From Acanthaster planci (Eukaryota; Echinodermata; Asteroidea; Valvatida; Acanthasteridae): a stretch of DNA of 64,000 nucleotides. The notes under the pieces are model-generated. The model had not been told where the DNA came from, ran no database searches, and saw only the letters and a list, made by a program, of their open reading frames with translations. Each line of letters starts with the position of its first letter. The stretch's first letter is position 1. The position numbers were made by a program, and so were the translations under genes. Below, piece after piece: positions 22,114 through 35,700 of this stretch. Location of the stretch: the NCBI RefSeq assembly GCF_001949145.1, contig NW_019091518.1:149980-213979 (forward strand). The letters are read 5' to 3'.

Positions 22114-24650
22114 NTGTCTATCAAACCAAACACGTACACCGGAGCGTGGGTCTTGTTCTTTGCTTTTTGCTACATCTAAACCTTGAGCCTCAAGGCTTTT
22201 GAAAGACCTGCTCGTTTGTGTGATCAAATACCAGTAATATTGGCAAGGATGATAATAATAAATTGACACAAGTATATGTCTGACACCGGTCTACTTTGTG
22301 AGATTTATTTTTGTCTCAGATGCATTATGTGTCACTGATGAATAGGTTGTATTTTGGAGAGAAAAACAGCTGAAGCGGATAACTAAATATTCTATATGTG
22401 TATTGTGGCCTGAGAATGGGGCATAATTCTGGGTTCACTCCATTCGGGTACACTGATCAATTTTTGTATCTATTGATTTTGGGCATCATAATTTCCCTAG
22501 GGCCATAGAAAAATTCAGTTACCATGGATATGGCCTAAGCATGTGAAACCCCAAGATACGGACGCGTAGATGAGGACTTTAGGATCACCTAAGTTTGCAA
22601 AATAGTACATGAATTTACGTTGGTTGTGACGACATTGCCCTATTAGTTGATTTTACATCAAATCCAACCTAATTCCCCTTTTTGGAAGCAATCAACGGTG
22701 AGCTGAAGGAAACTGCAGTCACGTTGCGGTGAAATTATCAATAGAATATACTGCAATACCAAGTGATTACATGGACCAACAGATAACGCATACCAAACAG
22801 GTACCTCTCTGCTAGAACGACAAAATCAATGGGACCATGGGAAGCACATCTACTCTATACATGTACACAAGCCTTTATTACAATCTCATTTTCACATAAA
22901 CATGTACATTGTACATTCACACGCGGATCTGACGTGACACTGACCCAAACTCCTTCAAATAGTTCAATCTATTGGACAAATGTCATGAACAACCATGTTT
23001 GTGGGAGGCCTCAACAACCTTCAGTTTGAATAACCCGAACCTTGTCACTGCTTTGCTGGGATATCCAAAAATGAGAAGTTGTCAAGCAATCCCATCAGCC
23101 CACAAAACGCAACACACCAATCTGAATGATCCCAAACTCCATACTTGTAGGTGATGAATATGCACTACACGACGGACATAACCTGAGAAGGAAACCCCAG
23201 TCTTGTTCCCAGGATGCAACACAGCAAGCAATGGCATATGTACATGTACATCTAATGGCCGCTGATCTGCATGGATGCCTCACACTGCCAACTGTCCTGG
23301 CACTGACAAAAACTTTGACAACATAAGTCTACATCTTCAAGCGTACTATTTTCTTGCTGCGACTGGCATCCATTTCGTTTGTGTGACTCGACAAAGACAG
23401 GTGTCTGAGCCATCAGCCCAAATCTGGGCCCCAGCCCCAAAACATCACATTTTTAAACAGATCCACTCAACAATGCAAGTGAAATTTTAAAAATCCCTGA
23501 TCGAAAAATGCTTGCGATTTGTAGTCATAAAGTAACACAGAAAAACTTCAAAATGATTCACAATAATGTGAAAGTGTCCTTACATGTTTGGAAAAGAAAA
23601 AATTCTGGATGTACATGTACATAACAATAATTGGGGTTTATCTTTCAAATTTTTCCCATCCAACTAGACCAATCTTCAGTAATTTTAGAGTGAAAAGATG
23701 TCATTTAAAATTCACAAATTGAATAATTTGTTAAAAAATCGTTTACACAATTAACAGACACTGTCCCTTACAGAAGAGGACACAAGTGTTATTCAAAAGT
23801 CACCGCTGTCTTTAAAATGTTCTTTTGCTTCTTGCTGAGTGAACTAGATTCAAATACACTGTATTTGCACAGCTTACACACTACTAGAGTTGAAGGCCTA
23901 ATATGCACAGTGGCTTTAGTCTGCTCCTTGTCCTGAATTGCAGAAACTTTCTACGAAAATATTGATCAACTAGCACATAAAATTCTGGGTCTGAAGTTTT
24001 GTGGCAGTGAGGACCGTCGCAAGTCTCCCAACCTCAAGTCTTCTGATTTGAAAGGGCCACATGCAATTGAGATTCTTTAGAAGGTAAGGAAGTGGTGTGT
24101 CGTTATTTGGCCTACAGGAGCCCCATGACCTTATCTTCAGGTAATCTCCACAGTTTTATGCAAATATAAATATCCATATTCATGAGCTAAATAGTGACTT
24201 CACAATGGGCTTTTGTAAATGTTGCATAATGCATGACAAGTATAAAATACAACGACCTACATTTAAGGTTATTTTCCTCACAGAAATTCCTTATACAATG
24301 TACGTGTAATGACAATAATATGGCTTAATGTCATCACGGCAATAGTACCCTAATGAGTCAGAAATTTAACCTTCCATTGTCTGAGACATTATCCAAGTAA
24401 AGCTGGAAAGTCTGAAAAGAGCTGTCAACACAACCAGAAAGCACAGAATAGCTTCATAAATATGGCTACAAATCAAATCATACTAGGGAACCAATAATCA
24501 GCACTAAACATAAAACAGCTGCAGGGCAGATACAGCCAGGACTATGTGGTGACTGTCGGTCTACGGCTGTTCTATGTCTGGAAGGCCTTGTAGAATAAGA
24601 CCATCAAATTACAAAATGTACAGTCACAGATGCACACATTTTGGCTGCTA
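22114..24650. other. Spacer right of the satellite, 3' flank of TIMM17
   Basis: A single undetermined base at 22114 separates the satellite from unrelated sequence and may mark an assembly join. No coding exon is recognisable up to the TIMM17 stop codon. The right-hand part should hold the TIMM17 3' UTR. Several short CATGTACATGTAC palindromic runs occur (about 22859, 22900, 23239 and 23609). Confidence 0.6.
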
Positions 24651-27600
24651 TCATTGATACTGAGCGTTTCCGAAGGGGGGCGGAGCTTTGGGCCCAAGCT
24701 GGGAGGGATCTTCCATTTGGGGATTCACTGCAGACAGCAAGAAGGAAGAACAGGGTGTGATACATGGAAAGCTACAGGTGTTTAGAAAATTTTATTTGGT
24801 TTTGTCAAACAATAAATCTATGATTGTAAACTAACCTCAACCCAGGTGCCAACCCCTAACTTCTGTTTCTCAGAGGCCACAAGTTACAAAACTACCGTAC
24901 CTGGTCTGAACTGGTCAGCAGACATTCTCGTCATCAAGATACCGATGCCTTCAATCATGGCCAATAAAATACCACCTGCACAAACCAACAGATCAGACAT
25001 TGTTTCAGAGGGGTGCAATTTAGGACATCCAACCTGTTGCCGTTGTTACCACAACATGTTTCAACTTACATGGTCCATCATACACGGGTCTTGTTACAAT
25101 GGATACAAGGCACAAACAAAAGCACTTCAAATGTACTTCAAGTGCATAAATTATGCGCATAAATTATGCCCCCACAAATACTACAGCATATGGTAATGTG
25201 TTTCACAGTTGTAAGTGGGATAAACAGTTTGGTAACAGCATCATCCCTGGGGATTAAACACCTTATTAAAGAGTACATTCAGCCATGAGTCCTGTATACT
25301 ATATAGATACATATATGGCTGAAATTAAGGCATCCTAGTCAGGGGAGTCCAACCTCCTCCCCACGCTCATCCCTGGGGATTAAACACCTTATTGGAGAGT
25401 ACATTTAGCCATGAGTCCTGTATACTATATAGATACATATATGGCTGAAATTAAGGCATCCTAGTCAGGGGAGTCCAACCTCCTCCCCACGCTCATCCCG
25501 GGGGATTGAACACCTTATTGGAGAGTACATTTAGCCATGAGTCCTGTGTACTATATCAGGCCAAAAAACTCTGCAAACTTAATTTGATAAACTTGGTAAA
25601 ACAAGGGACCTCTTGGGACTCACCGATCATAGCTGAAGTTCCCATAGCAACAGCTCCATCTGCAAACGATTCAACAAAACTCTTACTCATTCATGCTCTC
25701 AAAAGGAATCACATTTTTCGGACCTTCTCTGGCTTGAAGGAGGGGGAGATTTGCCCCTCGCGACGAAACTGCGACAGCCACATGACCAATCTTTTTTAAA
25801 TCTGGTAGGCATGTCAACACATTTGCGAGTACATCAGCGATGTTTGGGGCTCTTTCAGGGTTGACAGCACAAAGATTCAATGTTGGCACTTACTTCTTGC
25901 AGCCAAAACTGCCCCTGTCAACGCCCCACTTGTGATTGAGTTCCAAGGATCTTCCTTCTTGCGTATGTGAACCAGGGCACAGTCAAACGTGGAAAACAGT
26001 CCGCCCCATACTGCAAAATTGCCTGGTAAATACAAGCAAAGGTTCAGACAATGAGCAACTTGAGTATTCAAAGATGGCACAGTCATTTGAAAAAAAAAAG
26101 CACCTGACGTGACTGCAGTTTGAACATGTTTGGTGCGAGTGGGTCACGGCATCTCACCCATGGCGTGCTTCATTTTGAGCATATCCTCAAACTGTTCTAC
26201 CAGTTGTCATTTATTTAACCATTAAGCCATGCAGATTTGCAAAGACCCGCATCTGAAACTCATCAACACTTTCTGTTCTTGATTCCATTTGCTCAGGCGT
26301 AGAACTGATCGTCTCAAAATACTGAAACTTTGTCTCTTTCTGAAAATGCTGTGGTGAATTCCTATCATCCACTCACCGGGCAGTTCAAATGAAACTTATG
26401 TCAGATTGTCACAAAATCAGACAATTTTTCTTTCTAAATGTCAGCTTAAATTTCCAAAGTAAAAATTTGAAGCCTTTAATTTTCTGATGACGTTTAAGCA
26501 GAGTAAATTGAGTTCTTAATCTTTTAACAAATCAGCGTGGAATACTCCACAGTCGTATCAAGTCAATTCATTTCACGAGTCCAGCTATCACTTACCCCCA
26601 ACAATAGGTGCTTTGTGTTTGACTGCTAAGAAGCTGCCTACAAGCCTCTGTCTAAAACCCTGCAATGAAAACAACAGAAGAAATGCTTCACCTTGTTTGA
26701 AGGTCCTTAATTAATTAGTCAGGGAAAAGTTAAAGACAATAATCAGTTGTTTAGACTGTGTGCACTGTCCTCCACAAAACATTTCACTAACGAGTGCCAA
26801 CGAACTTTAGTTGGGAGTCCTTGGGACAGGTCAGTGCAAGAAAATATTCCCTATTGGATCACCGCAATATTTAGAGAGCTACCATAACTGCTGAGGTTAA
26901 AAAGAGACACCTGCTAATTGTAAGATAAGAGGGGTTTTGGTGAAGGAAGGGGATTCTACATTTGGAGCAAGCAGGTTTGAAAAGTAGGGTAAACTCGCTG
27001 GTATTTATGACACTCAAAGATGGTGATGGTCAAATATAGAATTCTTTACTCAATATATCCAGCGCTATCAATTAGCCTGTTATCAACGACCAAAACTACC
27101 TATGAGCTCTTTTTTAATTAACAAGCCAAGACAACATGACATTTGTCTTCAAAAATGTCATGCTTCTCTTATGGATATCAACATAGTGGGTGGGCAGCCA
27201 CTTACTTGGATGAATGCCAAGCCAGGGTTTCCCCTGGGGTACTGATATGTTTGAGGTGGTCAAACAAATTTGGCCAAAATTCTAGCGCAAAAAAAGAGCA
27301 TGTTCAAAAGGCCTCAAATACATGGAAATTCTATACAGTCTCGTAGTGCATTTGCTCCATATTTCCCCTCTAAAATAAATTGACCTTGTATTCTGTGTCC
27401 CTCTTGACCATTCTGAATTATTTGAAACTGATGTTCTTCAAAATGTCTCAGTTATTTTGCTTCTCCCTCCCATCTTTGTCTATTTTAAGTTTGAAGTGGT
27501 AAAATTCAACAGAAAAGGCCTGAGGTGGTCATTAAAATCAGTGAGGTGGGCCGCCTCACAGTTGAACACGCAGGGGAAACCCTGTGACAGCCAGTCCTGT

Positions 27601-29279
27601 GATTAACAAATGACAACCGTCCACCTCACTCTATCTGTGGACCTTGCCAATACTCAGAAGCTGGGATGTGGAAAGAGTGATACAAGAAGAATACAAAAAA
27701 TAATTCAAAATGTCTCCCTTTCTGAAGAGAATGTCTGTGGTCAGCCATACTCACAGCAGGTGCATTCCTAGCTCCCAGTATTGAGTGGACCACACCTCCA
27801 CCGATGCAACCCATGGAGAAGGCACCACCGCAGTCGTCCACTATTCTCCATGGACTAATGGACAAATCAACCACAAGATAAAGTCAAAGGGCTATAACAT
27901 CTTTATGACTGTAGCAGAGCTGTAGAGCTGTATTTTAATTGGTCGAATTGCATCTCGGTGACAGCGACCAACTTCAGTGCAATTCCTCCAATCCCAATGC
28001 AGCTTTCATAGGGGTTGAACAGAAAATAAACAGATTGAGATAGGAGCCTCATTGTAATTGGTCAAGCTGCTTTAATGCAATGATGACCTTACAACTTACT
28101 TGAGCATTTGCTGCGATCTACGGTGAGTTGCACGGTGTCAGTAAGCAAAAATGTTTCAAATTTCATCATATTTATCTGCTACAAGGTAAACGAACCCCTC
28201 CCAACATCCAACATCAAACCATATCAAGAAATCAATTGTGAATTCTTTGGGCATAAATATTCGTGACAGCAGAGACATTCCATACGATCAAAACAGCAAA
28301 ACTTCAGTTTTACACCATGTAACACTGCTACCTGATCGGTTTGTAAAACTTGACAGGTCTGGAAGTATTGAGTCACCACACAGAGTGCCAACAACATCAA
28401 GCACAGAAAACCACAATTGTTTTCCCATGTACTGCATGATAATTTCCTGAGGAAAGTCTTCAAATTGAAGGTTGTGCAGAACATTTATATCATCTGAACA
28501 CAACTGGTTAGTTATTTTGGAAGATTTTGCTGTTCCAAATTGATTTTGGTAGGGATGTTACACCTCAACTATGGTCTCTGTCCCAACTAAACTTGGGCCG
28601 GTATAGTTGGGACAGATGCTATAGTTGGGACGTAACATATACATGATGTAGACAACACTCGATGCCCCTGTGCACAAACCTATGAGACTTGTATGAAAAA
28701 ATGAAGTGTTTTCTAAGTGCTTTGGAATTTTTTCAGCTAACTTTCAATTTTTAGGACATGTTATCAATTTCTGAGGGTTGCAATAACATTTAAGGGAAAA
28801 TTAATGTTGTCCATATATGGAACTCTTTCCAAGCAAGTAAAAATCTTCAAATTCAATCGATTTTTCTCAAATTTACAGTAAAACCAAAAACGAATGGAAA
28901 CTCTTCTTCAGTCCAGACATTACAGTTCTGTGCTCCTTTTGTCGATTTAAAAGTTCTTTTGGAGTTGTTGACCACGTTGACGGTAAATGATTTGTACATG
29001 TACAACCCGTCATGCCCGTGATCAGGTAATGCAAGAAAGAATGATGTAACACGAGTTACGACCACCAGTCATGCCGGTGCATCAATGTCAATCCACATTT
29101 TATGAATTACAAACACCAAAAATACCGACAGATACGTTGTTAATCAATCAAATCTTGCTGTGACAACTTACAATGTTTCTTCTCATTTACTTATGTGAGA
29201 AATTCATCCCTCTAGAGCATTTTTAAGGAAGTCTAAGTTTGACGAAAACTCACCATGGTTCACGTGCGTATTCTTCCAT
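24651..29279 (-). CDS. TIMM17: Mitochondrial import inner membrane translocase subunit Tim17
   Basis: Tim17 is a channel-forming core subunit of the TIM23 complex, which imports presequence proteins across and into the inner mitochondrial membrane. Minus-strand exons are 29279-29254, 27854-27755, 26659-26596, 26022-25894, 25659-25624, 24975-24901 and 24727-24651, with matching phases and 168 codons before TGA; human TIMM17A has 171. The start [21 protein letters not shown] is nearly identical to vertebrate Tim17. It continues with MGCIGGGV, the [13 protein letters not shown] segment, [28 protein letters not shown] and the closing PFGNAQYQ. The Gly-rich hydrophobic segments are the four Tim17/22/23-family membrane helices. 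Cys9 and Cys78 correspond in position to the yeast Tim17 disulfide pair (known family feature). The gene is divergent from RAD18, with 506 bases between the start codons. The gene may be single, standing for both vertebrate A and B copies. Confidence 0.97.
25241..25556. repeat. 126-bp tandem repeat, 2.5 copies, in a TIMM17 intron
   Basis: Units starting TCATCCCTGGGGATTAAACA begin at 25241, 25367 and 25493; the third breaks off after about 60 bases. Units 1 and 2 are almost identical. Each complete unit contains TTCAGCCAT...ATGGCTGAA-type inverted arms around a TATA-rich loop, so each can fold as a hairpin. It lies between the exons at 25659-25624 and 24975-24901. Confidence 0.92.
27223..27584. 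mobile_element. Non-autonomous hAT-like element (MITE) in a TIMM17 intron
   Basis: Perfect 14-bp terminal inverted repeats, CAGGGTTTCCCCTG at 27223-27236 and its complement at 27571-27584, bound a 362-bp element without coding capacity. The CAGGG-type ends are typical of hAT transposons. The 8 bases outside (TGCCAAGC and TGACAGCC) agree at 5 of 8 positions, which could be a worn 8-bp target duplication. GAGGTGGTC occurs near both ends inside. Confidence 0.72.
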
Positions 29280-29306
29280 TTTGCGGATTGCTGATTATAG
29301 ATTGTT

Positions 29307-29360
29307 TAGCGCCCTCAATGATTGGAATAAACTGCCGACTAATAATTATTGAGGGCGCTA
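29307..29360. repeat. Inverted repeat in the TIMM17/RAD18 promoter
   Basis: TAGCGCCCTCAATGATT (29307-29323) faces its reverse complement at 29344-29360 with 16 of 17 matches and a 20-base spacer. It places two AGGGCGC cores in opposite orientation just upstream of the TIMM17 start codon. Confidence 0.8.
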
Positions 29361-29589
29361 CAGAATGAGAAAGAGGGCGGTCCAAATTTAAATAAAGCAA
29401 TGAAAGACGTATGCACGATTATGAGTCCTTGCTCATGATGTATGTAATGAATTTTAACTTACCGGCTGGGGAAGAATTGTTATATAGTCATTTTGGGATG
29501 ATCATTCCTTGCGTGCTCCAAGTTTCAGTGTAGTAGTGCTTTTTAAAGCAAGGAACAAAAAAATGTTCACCGGCTGTTTGCGATTTTAG

Positions 29590-29604
29590 CTACTAGAGGG
29601 CGCT
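29590..29604 (+). promoter_or_regulatory. CTCF-like motif in the TIMM17/RAD18 promoter
   Basis: CTACTAGAGGGCGCT differs from the well-known core CCACTAGRGGGCGCT only at the second base. It lies between the two start codons. Occupancy is untested. Confidence 0.55.
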
Positions 29605-29785
29605 ACTTGCAGAACTCAACTGGCGCGACTAGACTCGATTCGACAGGCGCGCCAAGTGATTTGATAACTAGTCTAAATGCTACAACGTGACGATTAAGTG
29701 TGTGTCGTGTCGTGCCACTCTGCCGCTGTACAGACTGGAAAAATTGTAACTATTGTTTCCTTTTAAGGTAGACATTGAAGAGTTT

Positions 29786-32700
29786 ATGGCACTGACAGAT
29801 CCATCTGACTGGCCTGGATCAATGCCTGATCTTCGGGTAAGTGCCTGACGGTAGGTCCTATGAATGATGTAGGAAAATTGATATGATCATGATAATGATG
29901 ACATTTAATTTCATGTTTAATGATCATGTTCAGATATTGAAGATATTTGTTCGCGTAAATTAAAATGAAGACCACGACAAAGCACTAGCATTAATTCCGT
30001 ACGTGAACGTGTAACTTGGGTCTACCCTACATTTAGGACATTCCTTTAGTGCAGTGCAGCGCCTAAGCAATGAACCTTAATGAATAAACATCTGGTCAGT
30101 CATGTCAGCGTTTACAAACCATGGCTGATCATGCTTGTCATGAGTTTCTTCTTTTGCCTTGACATTCCTTCATTCATGCCAGGTCAAGGAACTGAATAGA
30201 CTGAATGTGTAAATTGGAGATTACTCTCTTCAGTTCACGTCTCAATTGATATTTTTCGTGTCATTTTTGTTTATAGACTATCGACAATCTGCTACGATGC
30301 TCCATCTGCTTTGAGTATTTGAATGTGGCCATGATTATACCATCATGCTCACATAACTGTAAGTAATGTATGTCAGAAATGAGGAAACCTCCCCAGGTCA
30401 GCCTGTTTATTCAAATTTCTCCTTGTCTAAATAGACAGGACACAAACATTGGCCCTGACTGCCTTCGCTCTCAGATAAGTAATTTCAGTTGCAGAGTTGG
30501 ACTAATATGATCCTTGTCTCAGATTTATTCTTCATTCAGAAGCACCATTTAAGGTATGAGTAAAAAATAGAAAAGTTTCTCATTTGGATATGTTGGACAT
30601 GTTGAGAAAAGGGAGATAAAGGCTGTTTTAATTTATTAACCTTAGCATATGTTTTTCAAGCTGGTGGTTAAATTTTCTGATCTCTTTTGCTGATTCTTTT
30701 GGGTAAAACTAATGAGTTTGTCATCCATTTAACTTATTATGAATTTGCAATTATAGAGCTTTCTTTATACAGGAGTGAGGTTAACTGATAATAGAAATAG
30801 CTCAAAACAGCTGAAAAAGGCATAAAGAAGCTGAACTGTAAAAATCTCCTATACTTTTGTACACAGCAAGTGAGGAAAAAAAGCTGAAATCCAAAACAAA
30901 AAAGCTGAAATCAGCTAAAAAGCTGAGGAATTCATTATGAATAAATGAACAGGCAGCACGCTCACAGTCTAACAGAATAAAGATAAAAGTAAAAGATAAT
31001 TTTTTTTAAAAATGCAGAGAAGAAGGCAGTGGGCAAGCATCAAACACTGCTTCATTAGTTTATTTTCTTTGGCCACATTTTACAATTTTGGCCCAGATCC
31101 AGCTTTGTAAATTTTTCCTCTGTGCCGTTGTCTCGTGCAGACTGCTCACTATGCATCAGGAGGTACATGAAATACAAGAGGCAATGTCCGTCCTGCAACA
31201 TCGAGGTCAGTGCCTCGGAACTCTGCAACAACAGAACCCTGGATGAATTGGTCAAGACGTTCATAGCCGTCAGGTGGGCAGAAAATTGGGAAAGGAATGG
31301 GCAAAAAGGCTTTGATGATTACATTTCAGCGTGTACCCAGCCTGTGCATTAGTCTGGTCAAATCTAGACTGACACCGAAAAGTGTAACTTAATCCCATCT
31401 GCACTCGTTGTCATTCAGGGCAATTTTGAATCTCACACTATGTAAGTTCATCGTACTTCATCCTGAGTTGATTGAAGTGAAATCCATTCATAGGATAATT
31501 AGCTCAATAAGGATTACGATAAATGTTGGCAAGAGTCCAGATTGCACTGAACATTAATAGCTGCGCTGCTGGAACATTGCTGCTGCAAACAAGTAAGGAA
31601 GTTGATAAGTTATGTCATCTGGAGAGCCTGGCATCCTTCTTGTCTGAAGAAGGAATTTGAGGTTACAGATGCTTAGAAGGATCTTAACACTTAGTATTTT
31701 GCCCCCTTATTTGTTTTTTTTGCTTTCTTTTTGTGTATGTATCAGACCGCACATTTTGAAGTTGTGTAAAAAGTCTGAAGCAGAGGAACAGGCTGGTTGC
31801 CCTCCTCCGGACGAGGAGAAGACATCAAAAAAGTCAGCCAGTCCTGTGCAAAAACAGGTAAAATCTTCATGGAAGAATTCATTCTATTCCATCATTGCAT
31901 CAACAACTTTGAAAGTTATGGCTGATGTGTTGTTTGAAACTGAAGGATAATTTTCCATGGACTTTGGTATCATATCATTTCACTTCCTCAAAACAGCCAA
32001 CTGAAACATTTTTTACTGGCATTTCTCACCATATTACAGCTTTCTGTCCCCAAATCGAGCCCAAAGAAATCTTCCTCGACCCTGACTGGTCATTTCACTG
32101 CTTTCAAGCCCTCCAAAACTGCCTCAGTCCGTGCCTCAGAACACTCCCTTGGACACACGTCTTCAGACATTGCGCATAGGTCAGATGTTACAATCAAGAC
32201 TGACCAAGAAAGTGATTGGCTTCAGACACAGTCTTGCAACAGACACTCCACCCATTCACTGGTTGATCCAGACGACGGTGATGTCATTGACATCTCAGAG
32301 GACTTTGAGACAGTCCAGCCTACTGCATCGACTGGCAGTAGTCCAGCTGCTGGTCAGGCCACGCCCGTCCGTAGGCATACCACGCCCAGTAGTAGTCAGG
32401 CCATGCCCAGTGGCAGCCAGACCACACCCAGTGGCAGCCAGACCACGCCCAGTGGTAGCAGGGATAAAGGTACGTCCATATTTGGTTGACCTGTCATTCA
32501 AGGGTTGAATGCGATTCTTTTAACTTCAAAATTGCCAAAATACTACCAAAATTAAAATTATTTGAAGGGGGATCCAAAGTAACATGTTTTTATGGAAATT
32601 CTTCGTAATTCCTAAAAGCAGAAATTTTCAACCCTCTCCCCTCACAAAACAATCTGAAATGTTGGTTAGATGGAGGCAAGTGAAATTCCTGTTGTTTGGA

Positions 32701-35700
32701 TATTTAGTCTTATTGGAAGTAGTGACAGAAGTGATCTAAAATTAACTTTCATTTTAACCCACCTGTTTTTCCTTTCAAGATTCAGGTGTTCATTTTAAGG
32801 AAAAGTGTGGCTTGAGAAAAGACAAAGCTTAGTAGTTTGAATATGTGTCCTCTTCCTTCTTTCGGAAATTGTCATGCCTAGGTTATTTTGAATATCATTA
32901 GATGTTTCCTGTGCCGACTGACACAGCTTTTGTTAGTTGTTTGTAACCTTTATAGCCACCTCGTTGTGAGTTTTCATATTTCCTCTTCTTTCTGAAGTGG
33001 AATGTCCGGTTTGTAGCGTACCAGTGCCCACCAAATACATTAACACCCATCTAGATGCTTGCTTGAGAAGGACCGAGCAACAAGAAACAAACAAGAGGTG
33101 AGTGCCCACTCAAACCTGAGGCATTTGTGTGAATTGCCATCGAACTCCCATCCTGGAGCTTGTGGCCTCAAAAATCCTGGGTTACATGAAGTGGACAAAT
33201 AACCGTCCTCCAAACTCTTACAAGACTCCAGGATTTCTGAAAAATGCATTGTATAGGCGTGCTGACAAACTGTGTCGTCCTATTTCTGGTCAATGTATTT
33301 TAAACCTGTGAAAGAAAAAAGATTTACTGTAAACAGTCTATAGGGCACACTCACCGACCCATGGAATCCAGCAGACACTGGCCATTATCATGAGCAAAGA
33401 CCGTGGCACCATGCACTGTATATGCATAGTAGGCACTCCGCCAAAGCTTCATATGTAGCAAAAAGCGTCAGAAAAATGAAGAGCCAACATGCAGTAGTGG
33501 ATCGGAACAATTACTGAACGTGGCATGAGTGGTAACCATTATGCCATAGGATAGAGAATCAACTTTTTTTGTGTGGTAATGAGCCCTACTGTCAAGTTTA
33601 CAGTAGGAATCTAATCTCGGTAATCAGTACTTGGATGTCTTTTAATCAGATCCTGCCAACACATTTCAACTTAATGGGAAAAATGAGTAGAGCAACAACG
33701 TCAGACTTCAGTATTTGTCATCTGTTTTGCTGTACTCGTGTCAGAAGAGTTATCGGAAAAGTGACTTCCTCTGTTTTACTCTTATTTGATCAGAGTGACC
33801 AAGAGAAAGCGAATACCTGCTATGGTGTGGAAGCTAGTGCCAGATAAAGACCTCAAGAAGAAGATGAGAGAGTATAACTTGTCTACCAAGGGAAAACGCC
33901 ATGTGAGTAGCAGGAAGACCGAGACGATCAACATAGCGTCCTTGTTTATCTCCTTTGGGCAAGGATGTTGGAAGAATTCTTTACCAATCTGGTTGTCAAG
34001 ACCACCTACAAGATCAGACACAAGACCAGGCACAATACAAGAGCATTCGTAAAACCAGTCTTACTTTACGGGTGAACATCGACGAAGGATTGCTTTTGTT
34101 GCAATTCATTTGAATAGCTTGTGACTTGAATTCAGACTGGAGGTCTTCTGCTGGTCTTGTGGGGTCTTGTGGTTGTCTTGTGGCAGTTTGAAGAGGTCTT
34201 GACTACAGCCAACATATGCTCAGACCATTTCATCGGGATTACAGTGTGTTTTAATTGGGACTAATTTTTGGTCCTACTGGGAATGAAATTAAGTGCAAGA
34301 TGTTTGAATTCACGGCATTTGAATGGCCAGTTGACCCTGGTAAGCTCAGTGGTCAAGTGGTTGGATGTCGGCACTAGTGAGCAAGAGGTCATGGGTTCGA
34401 ATCCACCCAAGTAAGCTTGCAGACTTGCTGACTGCAGTCAGTGCAACATGTTTATGAAATTAAGTTGCCAAAGGGCAAAATCCTAATATTTTGTTCCAAG
34501 GTAGAAGCATTTCCCTCAGATACAGTATTTAAACTCAGAACACTGAAGAGTTGAGTTCAAAATTCGGCACTCTAAAAGAATCAGCAAGTTAATGATGTAA
34601 GCAAATGCTGAGACATTATGTCTTTGTTAGTTTATGAATGATCTGGCCTGTCTGCCTTCTTGCAGGAGGTAATCAAGAGATTAGAGGAGTTTATACTGAT
34701 GTACAATGCCCAGTGTGATGCGGTCAACCCTAAATCAGGTACAGCAAGCTAAAAACCAACTCCTCTCTGCTTCTAAACTGAATTGCTCGAAATTTGCTTT
34801 CTTTATTCTATTGGGTTTTCTTGCCAGTGCCAAAAACCTTTTAATAGCAAATTGAACAGTCTTGTTTCTTAGATCTTGTTCTTTTAAGACATGCTTTGGA
34901 GTGGAGAAACGCAAGTTGTAATAATTATCAAGAAGTGAGAACAGCTCAATGCATCTTAGTATTTGGCCGCAGGTCACGATAAGTTACTTTGTCCATTTAC
35001 AAATCAGCTTGTTATCAGCAACTTCAGAATTCATTTCTCTCTCAAGAAATGACATAATTGCAGGCAGTGGGGAGTCAGCCTCCAAGAAAAAAGGACAAAG
35101 AGGGAAACTTTGAGCAGATTAATAGACACATTATGTAACCTTGGTAATGGCACCTGTCCCTGACTGATTGTTTCATGTCATCTTGTTTGTATTCCCAGCC
35201 GAGGAAATTGCCAGGGAAGTTGAGAGACTTGAGCAGCTCAAGAACCAACAACAACTCAATGACATGACAGTCAATGTAGGTTCCACTGTCGTGGCTTGTC
35301 TTTACTTCCAAATATCAGACTGCTAACATTGAGGCGTTTGCATTTTTGTGAAACAGATCTGGCGTAAGCATTCAATGCAGCGCTAAGATTTCCCTGTAAC
35401 TGTTACACTTTTTACATAATGAATTACTAACATATTGTGTACCAGCTTTAAGTGTGAATAATAACCCTTCCTAACACAAATGTTTATCTCAAAATTTTTG
35501 CTTAGTTCTCTTTGCTTTATCACAGACTAGCTCCTTTTTCTGTTTACAATAATCAGGCCTTTCATGTTAAAACAAAGCTACACAGATATTATGTGATTTT
35601 TTTATATTTTTCAGAATCTGAAGGTAGAGAAAGGACAGACAGAAGAACAGATGCAGAAGGCACGGCAAGAATATTGTGAGTCTCCTTGACCTAGTGTGGA

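Larger units (their letters stand above)
29280..29785. promoter_or_regulatory. Bidirectional promoter interval of TIMM17 and RAD18
   Basis: The 506 bases between the two divergent start codons must contain both promoters. They hold a 17-bp inverted repeat (29307-29360), three GAGGGCG(C/G) motifs, one of them a near-perfect CTCF core (29590-29604), an ATTGG box at 29321-29325, and GGCGCG-rich sites (29622-29627 and GGCGCGCCAAG at 29646-29656) that resemble E2F sites. E2F control would suit RAD18, but this is inference. No clear TATA box was seen. Confidence 0.65.

Noticed and set aside
25241-25556. CRISPR-like array
   Set aside because: Units are 126 bp, continuous and without spacers, and lie in an animal intron. 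It is an ordinary tandem duplication.
34334-34410. Functional tRNA gene
   Set aside because: A and B boxes are good, but the T-arm and acceptor stem do not pair and no clean anticodon arm is found. A SINE head fits better.
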